Shown here piece by piece: positions 12,463 to 18,319 of a stretch of DNA of 18,319 nucleotides (its first letter is position 1; each line of letters opens with the position of its first letter). The translations under genes were made by a program, and so were the position numbers. This DNA comes from JAKOQB01 sp036824465 (lineage in GTDB: Bacteria > Pseudomonadota > Gammaproteobacteria > Burkholderiales > Burkholderiaceae_F), in the NCBI GenBank assembly GCA_036824465.1, contig DAITAC010000081.1, positions 1 to 18,319 on the forward strand. The letters are read 5' to 3'. Below the pieces are notes generated by a model, which saw only the letters and a list, made by a program, of their open reading frames with translations, was not told where the DNA came from and did not search any database.

Positions 12463-13134
12463 ATGATCCAGCATTCGAAGCGGTCGCGGCCTGCGGTAGC
12501 CGACATGGCCACAGACGTCGGTGCGCGTTTTGCGCCCGTTGGCCGACATGGCGCAACGTCGCGCTCCGCGTTGCGGGATAGCGCATTCTTCCTGCGGGGG
12601 TTCCTTCGTCATCCCGAGCAGGTCGGCTCGGTCATTCCGAGCTCGCGCTTCCTGGAGCGCAGGATCGTGCAGTGCGCGAACGCTCATGCGACGCGCATTG
12701 TGGTCGAGCTTGGACCCGGAACCGGTGGCACAACGCGCGCATTGCTGAATTCGATGCGTGCCGACGCGCGGCTGCTGGCCATCGATTTGAGTCGCGCTTT
12801 CTGCGGGCGGCTGGCGACGACGATTCAGGATTCGCGGCTCGCGATTCAATGTGGCAGTGCTGAACACGTCGAAGCGTTCATGCAGGGACTGCGTCTGCCC
12901 CACGCCGACGCGATCGTGTCCGGTATTCCGTTCTCGACGATGCCGCCCGCCGTGGCCGATCGGATCGCCCGTGTAATCGCAAAAGCACTCGCACCGGGTG
13001 GGCACTTCGTCGCCTATCAGGTGCGGCCGAATGTTGCCGACTACATGGCACCGTATCTCGGCACCCCCCGCTGCGAATGGGAGTTATTCAATGTGCCCCC
13101 GATGCGCGTGTTCACCTGGGTGCGGGCGGAATGA
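12463..13134 (+). CDS. PmtA-like class I SAM-dependent methyltransferase
   Basis: A 223-residue Rossmann-fold methyltransferase. Motif I is VVELGPGTGGTT (about 79-90), followed by LLAIDLSRAFC (motif II). The late motif VSGIPFSTMPP stands where substrate-contacting residues lie. The pre-domain segment FFLRGFLRHPEQVGSVIPSS is typical of the Rhodobacter-type phosphatidylethanolamine N-methyltransferase (PmtA) and KsgA-like relatives. Methylation of a phospholipid headgroup is the best guess, but many relatives are uncharacterised. The start is uncertain: ATG 12463 is given; ATG 12505 and a TTG at 12433 are in frame, and none has a strong ribosome-binding site. It is divergent from the exopolysaccharide-type operon and ends 27 bp before the convergent DUF2788 gene. 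Confidence 0.85.
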   Translation: MIQHSKRSRPAVADMATDVGARFAPVGRHGATSRSALRDSAFFLRGFLRHPEQVGSVIPSSRFLERRIVQCANAHATRIVVELGPGTGGTTRALLNSMRADARLLAIDLSRAFCGRLATTIQDSRLAIQCGSAEHVEAFMQGLRLPHADAIVSGIPFSTMPPAVADRIARVIAKALAPGGHFVAYQVRPNVADYMAPYLGTPRCEWELFNVPPMRVFTWVRAE

Positions 13135-13161
13135 TTCGGCGCGCCGTCCGCTTCTCCGGTG

Positions 13162-13386
13162 CTACTTGATCCCAAGCACCCACTGAATCACCTGCTTCAT
13201 CAGGTAACCGAAAACCCCGAACGCGAGCACGAAGAACAGGATGAAGGTGCCGAACCGTCCTGCTTTCGACTCCCTGGCAACGTTCCAGATGATGAAGAGC
13301 ATGAGCGCGATGAACGCGCCGACGCCCCAGGTCAGGCCGAACTCGGAAATCTGCTGCTCGGTCAGGCCAAAGACCGTTTGATCCAT
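13162..13386 (-). CDS. DUF2788-family small membrane protein
   Basis: A 74-residue protein with two membrane helices (about 20-36, WGVGAFIALMLFIIWNV; about 45-70, FGTFILFFVLAFGVFGYLMK) joined by a short basic loop with SKAGRFGTF, the hallmark of DUF2788. The function is unknown. The ATG at 13386 lies 7 bp after the stop of the DUF2189 gene, so the two form an operon. The length is normal for the family. The family is found in beta- and gammaproteobacteria, which supports the host assignment. Confidence 0.88.
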   Translation of the reverse strand: MDQTVFGLTEQQISEFGLTWGVGAFIALMLFIIWNVARESKAGRFGTFILFFVLAFGVFGYLMKQVIQWVLGIK

Positions 13387-13393
13387 CGTCGCT

Positions 13394-14179
13394 TTACGGC
13401 CGGGGCGGCACGGTGTCCGTGTCGACCAGATCTCGATATGCATGCCACGTGGCATGCCCGATGACCGGCACCGCGAAGACGAAACCGATCATCATCGTTG
13501 CCATCGACAGCAGCGACAGGCCCATGATGATCGCGGCCCACAGTGCCATGGGAAGCGGGTTCTCGCCCACCGCGCGCACGCTGGTCAGCAGCGCACGCCG
13601 CACGTTGATCGTGCGATCGAGCAGCAGAGGCGCGGATACCACCGTCAACGCGAAGACGAACGCGGCCCCGAGTCCGCCGGCGATCACCCACAGCCAGAAC
13701 AGCAGTGCCCCCTGGTCCGCGGCGGCATAGCGCAGGAAATCGAGCGGCGAGGCGATGCGCGCGCTGACAAACAGCTTGAACAGCACGGCCGAAGCCACCA
13801 CCCAGCCCGTCGCCGCGCAGAACAGCAGCAGGCCCAGCAGCACCAGCGGTCGGGTGCCGCGGCGCCATGCCGCGGCAGCATGCGCGAGTCGAGGCCGCTC
13901 GCCCGCGGCGCGCCGCCGGCTGAGCTCGTAAAGGCCGGTCGCCAGGATCGGACCGATCAGCAAGAAGCCGCTCAGCGCACCGGGCATCAGCAGCCAAGCG
14001 CGCAGCGTCAGCGTCAGGATCGCGAGACCGCCAAGTGCGATCACCAGGCCGTGCAGCAGGCTCGCACCAGGTGCCGCCAGCAGATCCCGATACCCGTGCT
14101 GCAACCAGGCGAACGGCCGGTCGATGCCGATGCGCCGCACGGGCAGCGGTGAACGGGCATGCGTCGGGATTGAACTCAC
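13394..14179 (-). CDS. DUF2189-family integral membrane protein
   Basis: A 261-residue polytopic inner-membrane protein. The N-terminal signature VRRIGIDRPFAWLQHGYRDLLAAPGASL (about 13-40) is that of DUF2189. About six hydrophobic helices follow, for example HGLVIALGGLAILTLTL, GALSGFLLIGPILATGLYEL, LVLLGLLLFCAATGWVVASA, and near the end MALWAAIIMGLSLLSMA. The function is unknown. The start is taken as a GTG at 14179, which places the signature where the family has it. The reading frame is open far upstream, but that part is shadow sequence over the divergent gene. The ribosome-binding site is weak. It is transcribed together with the DUF2788 gene. Confidence 0.85.
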   Translation of the reverse strand: MSSIPTHARSPLPVRRIGIDRPFAWLQHGYRDLLAAPGASLLHGLVIALGGLAILTLTLRAWLLMPGALSGFLLIGPILATGLYELSRRRAAGERPRLAHAAAAWRRGTRPLVLLGLLLFCAATGWVVASAVLFKLFVSARIASPLDFLRYAAADQGALLFWLWVIAGGLGAAFVFALTVVSAPLLLDRTINVRRALLTSVRAVGENPLPMALWAAIIMGLSLLSMATMMIGFVFAVPVIGHATWHAYRDLVDTDTVPPRP

Positions 14180-14305
14180 GTGACGTACGGCAGCGAAATG
14201 GCAACGATCGAAGCTTAATTGACGCACGTCCGAAGGGACTACGTTGGCCAGCGGAACTGACGCCGGGCGCTGCGTGTGCGAGCATCGTGGCTGCAACGCC
14301 GGACC

Positions 14306-15754
14306 ATGCCCAGCGTAGATCTGTCTTTCCAGCGAGCGACCCGGAAGAATACGACTCGGACCGTGAACGAGCGCTTTCCGACACCACATAGCCCATTCGA
14401 TCTCGCGCAGGCGTCGCAGCGATTGCGGGTCGAGACGGACCTGCTGAGCGCGGTCGAAGCGCGTGGCGGGCTGTCGCGGCATGCGCCCGCCGCGAGCGTC
14501 GCGGTCGAAGCCTGGTTGATCGATGGCACCGGCCGCCCGGCGCATCAGAACCAGGCGTTCATGGCGACACTTCAATCCTCCGCCGTTGCAGCAGGCCCCG
14601 CGCGGTTCCAGATCGTGTTGCGCACCGCATCGCATGCAGTCGCGGGCGAAGGAATCACGAGCCTGATGCGTGACCTGCAGTCGATCTGGGTCCGCTGCCA
14701 GGAAGTCGCGCAGTCGATGGGGCTGCGGATGCTGGCGATCGGCATGCTGCCAACCACCGACGACGCCGATCTCGCGCTGTCAAACATGTCAGCAGATGCC
14801 GGGCAGTCGCCGACCCGTGCGCTCACCCGAATCGAAATCGACAGTGCCCGCGAGCGTCTGCGCAGCGAGCATCTGGGCATCGTTCCTGCGGCCGCGGTCA
14901 CATCGCTGCGTGCACACCTGCAGGTGGCGCCCGAAGTCGCGGCGCGCTTCTACAACGCGTCGATGATTGCCACTTCCGCGACGGTGGGGCTGGCCGCCAA
15001 CGCGCCCTATCTGTTTGGGGTCGAGCTGTGGGAAGACACGCGCGTAGCGTTGCTGGAGCAAATACACGGAGACTCGTCGGCCGACGCAACGCACGCCGCC
15101 CTGGCGACTGAATTCTGCGGTTCGCCGGAGGAGTACTTCCGCGCCAACGTCGCACAACCGACCCAGGTCGTTGCGGGCGCCGAAGCGCCGCAACGCTTTG
15201 CGCAACTGCGTCGTCACAATGAAACTCTATGGCGCTGGAATCGTTTGCAGGTCGATTTCAGCGAAGACGGAACACCGCACCTGCGCATCGAACAGCATGC
15301 GATGTCACCCGGCCCGACGCCGGCCGACATCATGGCTAACGTCTGTTTTCACTATGGGCTGACCGCCTCGCTGGCCACCGAGCCGGAGCCACCGGAGCTT
15401 CGCATCGGTGCGGCCATGGCACACGCCAATCTGCTGACGGTCGCGCGCGGCGGACTGGGCGCCGAAGTCGCCTGGCTCGACAAGGAACGAATGCCGCTGC
15501 GTTCGCTGCTCATCGTCGAACTGATCGAGCGGGCACACGACGGGCTGCACCAGCTCGGCGTCGACGACGAAGTCGCACAACGCCATTTGTCGCTGATCGA
15601 ACGTCGAGTCGCCGGCGGTCAGACTGGCGCGGCATGGCAGCGTCGCTTTGTTCACGCGCACGGTCGCAATTTCGCGCTGCTTGCGCGCGAATACGCGGCA
15701 CGCCAACTCGGCGGCGCACCCGTTCACGAGTGGAATGTCCGGCGGCTGACTTAG
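14306..15754 (+). CDS. GCS2-family glutamate-cysteine ligase homologue
   Basis: A protein of about 482 residues of the carboxylate-amine ligase (YbdK/GCS2) superfamily, which joins Glu to an amine using ATP. Recognised blocks are SVAVEAWLIDGTGRP, SLRAHLQVAPEVAARFYNAS, ANAPYLFGVELWEDTR, ETLWRWNRLQVDF and HLRIEQHAMSPGPTPADIMAN. The last corresponds to the conserved core that usually reads like LRIEHRVLPAGPT. Glutathione synthesis is possible, but many members of this branch have no proven substrate. Start choice is uncertain: ATG 14306 is given, but GTG 14363 would give an N-terminus (NERFPTPHSPFDLAQ) closer to relatives. It is divergent from the DUF2189 gene. Its TAG stop overlaps the TAA stop of the convergent EamA gene. 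Confidence 0.82.
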   Translation: MPSVDLSFQRATRKNTTRTVNERFPTPHSPFDLAQASQRLRVETDLLSAVEARGGLSRHAPAASVAVEAWLIDGTGRPAHQNQAFMATLQSSAVAAGPARFQIVLRTASHAVAGEGITSLMRDLQSIWVRCQEVAQSMGLRMLAIGMLPTTDDADLALSNMSADAGQSPTRALTRIEIDSARERLRSEHLGIVPAAAVTSLRAHLQVAPEVAARFYNASMIATSATVGLAANAPYLFGVELWEDTRVALLEQIHGDSSADATHAALATEFCGSPEEYFRANVAQPTQVVAGAEAPQRFAQLRRHNETLWRWNRLQVDFSEDGTPHLRIEQHAMSPGPTPADIMANVCFHYGLTASLATEPEPPELRIGAAMAHANLLTVARGGLGAEVAWLDKERMPLRSLLIVELIERAHDGLHQLGVDDEVAQRHLSLIERRVAGGQTGAAWQRRFVHAHGRNFALLAREYAARQLGGAPVHEWNVRRLT

Positions 15755-16664
15755 GCCGGCGCGCGCTGTGAATCAGCGCTTCGCAGGCGCAGCACTTCGT
15801 TGCCGATCAACGCGGCGAGCACGATCGTGCCGCCGTACAACGTCGAGGCGGCGGGCGTCTCGCCGGCGCCGAGCCACGCCCACAGGGGCCCCAGCACGAC
15901 TTCGAGCAGTGCCAGCAGGGAAACCTCGGGCGCCGAAAGGCGCCTTGACGCCACCACCATCAGCATGCAGGGCACGCCGAGCTGGAATACGCCCAGCAAT
16001 GCAAGCAGGAGTACGTCGAGCGGGGCCGCGCGCAAGGGAAACGAAAAGGGAAGCATCAGGAGCGCCGAGATCACACCGCCCAGCAGCACCGCCGGGACGA
16101 GATCAACGTGGGCACGCGTCTTCTGCAGCGTGACCAGATTGATCGCCGATGCGAGCGGCACCGAGAACGCAATCAGCATTCCGAGCAGATGATTTCCGGT
16201 CGGCCCAACGTCCGCGCTGTGCGAAAACATCCATCCCATGCCGATCATTGCGGCGAGGATCGCGAACCAGGTGCGCCCCGGAACCGGCGCACGCAAGACG
16301 ATCCACGCGAGAATGGCCGTAACGAGTGGTCCAATACTCAGCACCAGCAATGTGTTCGCGGTCGTCGTCAGCGTCAGAGCCAGCATGAAGGCACTGAACA
16401 TCACCGCCCACATCACTCCCGAGATCAGGCCGGGAACACCGGCCTCGGCGACCGGCCGGAAACCCTCGCGGCGAATGAAAACCAGATAGGCAGCGACCGA
16501 CAGTGCGGCGAACAGGCTACGCCAGAACGTGATCTCGAACCGTCCCTCGGCCTGCAACTGCGGCGTCAGATGCCGCGTCACCACGCCGGCGATCGACCAC
16601 ATCGTGGCCACGCAGATCATGAGCACTATCGCGCGCCGGTGGTCGCGCACGCGAGGTTCAACAG

Positions 16665-16668
<4 letters not shown>
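15751..16668 (-). CDS. EamA/DMT-superfamily transporter
   Basis: A 305-residue drug/metabolite transporter with ten predicted helices in two EamA repeats (about 15-150 and 160-295). The first helix IVLMICVATMWSIAGVVTRH and the motif EVSLLALLEVVLGPLWAWLGAGE near the end of the second repeat are typical. Substrates of this family range from amino acids to nucleotides and cannot be guessed here. The GTG start at 16668 overlaps the typA stop by 4 bp (GTGA), with a purine-rich GAGAAAGAAG just upstream inside typA, so it is probably translated by coupling. Its stop overlaps the convergent ligase gene by 4 bp. Confidence 0.92.

Positions 16669-18319
<1,651 letters not shown>

Noticed and set aside
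13137..13146. CGGCGCGCCG palindrome between the methyltransferase and DUF2788 genes as a terminator
   Set aside because: A perfect palindrome without a loop cannot form a good RNA hairpin at this length, and there is no T-tract.

Overview
The window is high-GC DNA (low-to-mid 60s percent by eye), most likely from a betaproteobacterium, or possibly a gammaproteobacterium. This rests on family content: TypA, DUF2788, DUF2189, an EamA transporter and a YaiO-type outer-membrane barrel. It is a draft assembly with two 100-N gaps (2320-2419 and 3761-3860). The genus cannot be told from what is visible.

Left part (1 to about 4.5 kb) is a mobile or accessory region. It holds the 3' end of an IS630-type transposase, then an AT-rich patch with a near-perfect dif-like palindrome (425-452). 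A complete Xer-like tyrosine recombinase (462-1454) follows directly. Next come a DUF6398 gene preceded by an 18-bp palindrome, a DUF2293 gene broken by the first gap, and a higBA-type toxin-antitoxin pair on the minus strand whose promoter carries a 19-bp operator palindrome. The second gap is flanked by an identical 55-bp sequence, which looks like an unmerged contig overlap. Two stretches (2658-3043 and 3916-4498) hold no gene I can support.

Middle part (4.5 to 12.2 kb) is all on the minus strand. A 611-residue GHKL (MutL/Hsp90-like) ATPase with an apparent Ig-like domain stands alone at 4499-6334. A compact five-gene operon follows, read from 12173 down to 6782: single-domain response regulator, YaiO-family outer-membrane barrel, membrane-anchored HEAT-repeat protein, processive family-2 glycosyltransferase, and CHASE3/PAS histidine kinase. 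Every junction overlaps (4, 23, 4 and 4 bp). The set reads as an envelope-spanning polysaccharide synthesis and export machine with its own phospho-signalling pair. It is the most interesting system in the window.

Right part (12.4 to 18.3 kb) looks like ordinary chromosome: a PmtA-like SAM methyltransferase, a DUF2189-DUF2788 membrane-protein pair, a GCS2-family glutamate-cysteine ligase homologue, an EamA transporter and typA, which is truncated by the window end. typA and the EamA gene overlap by 4 bp, and the ligase and EamA genes overlap tail to tail by 4 bp. No rRNA, tRNA, CRISPR array or riboswitch was recognised.
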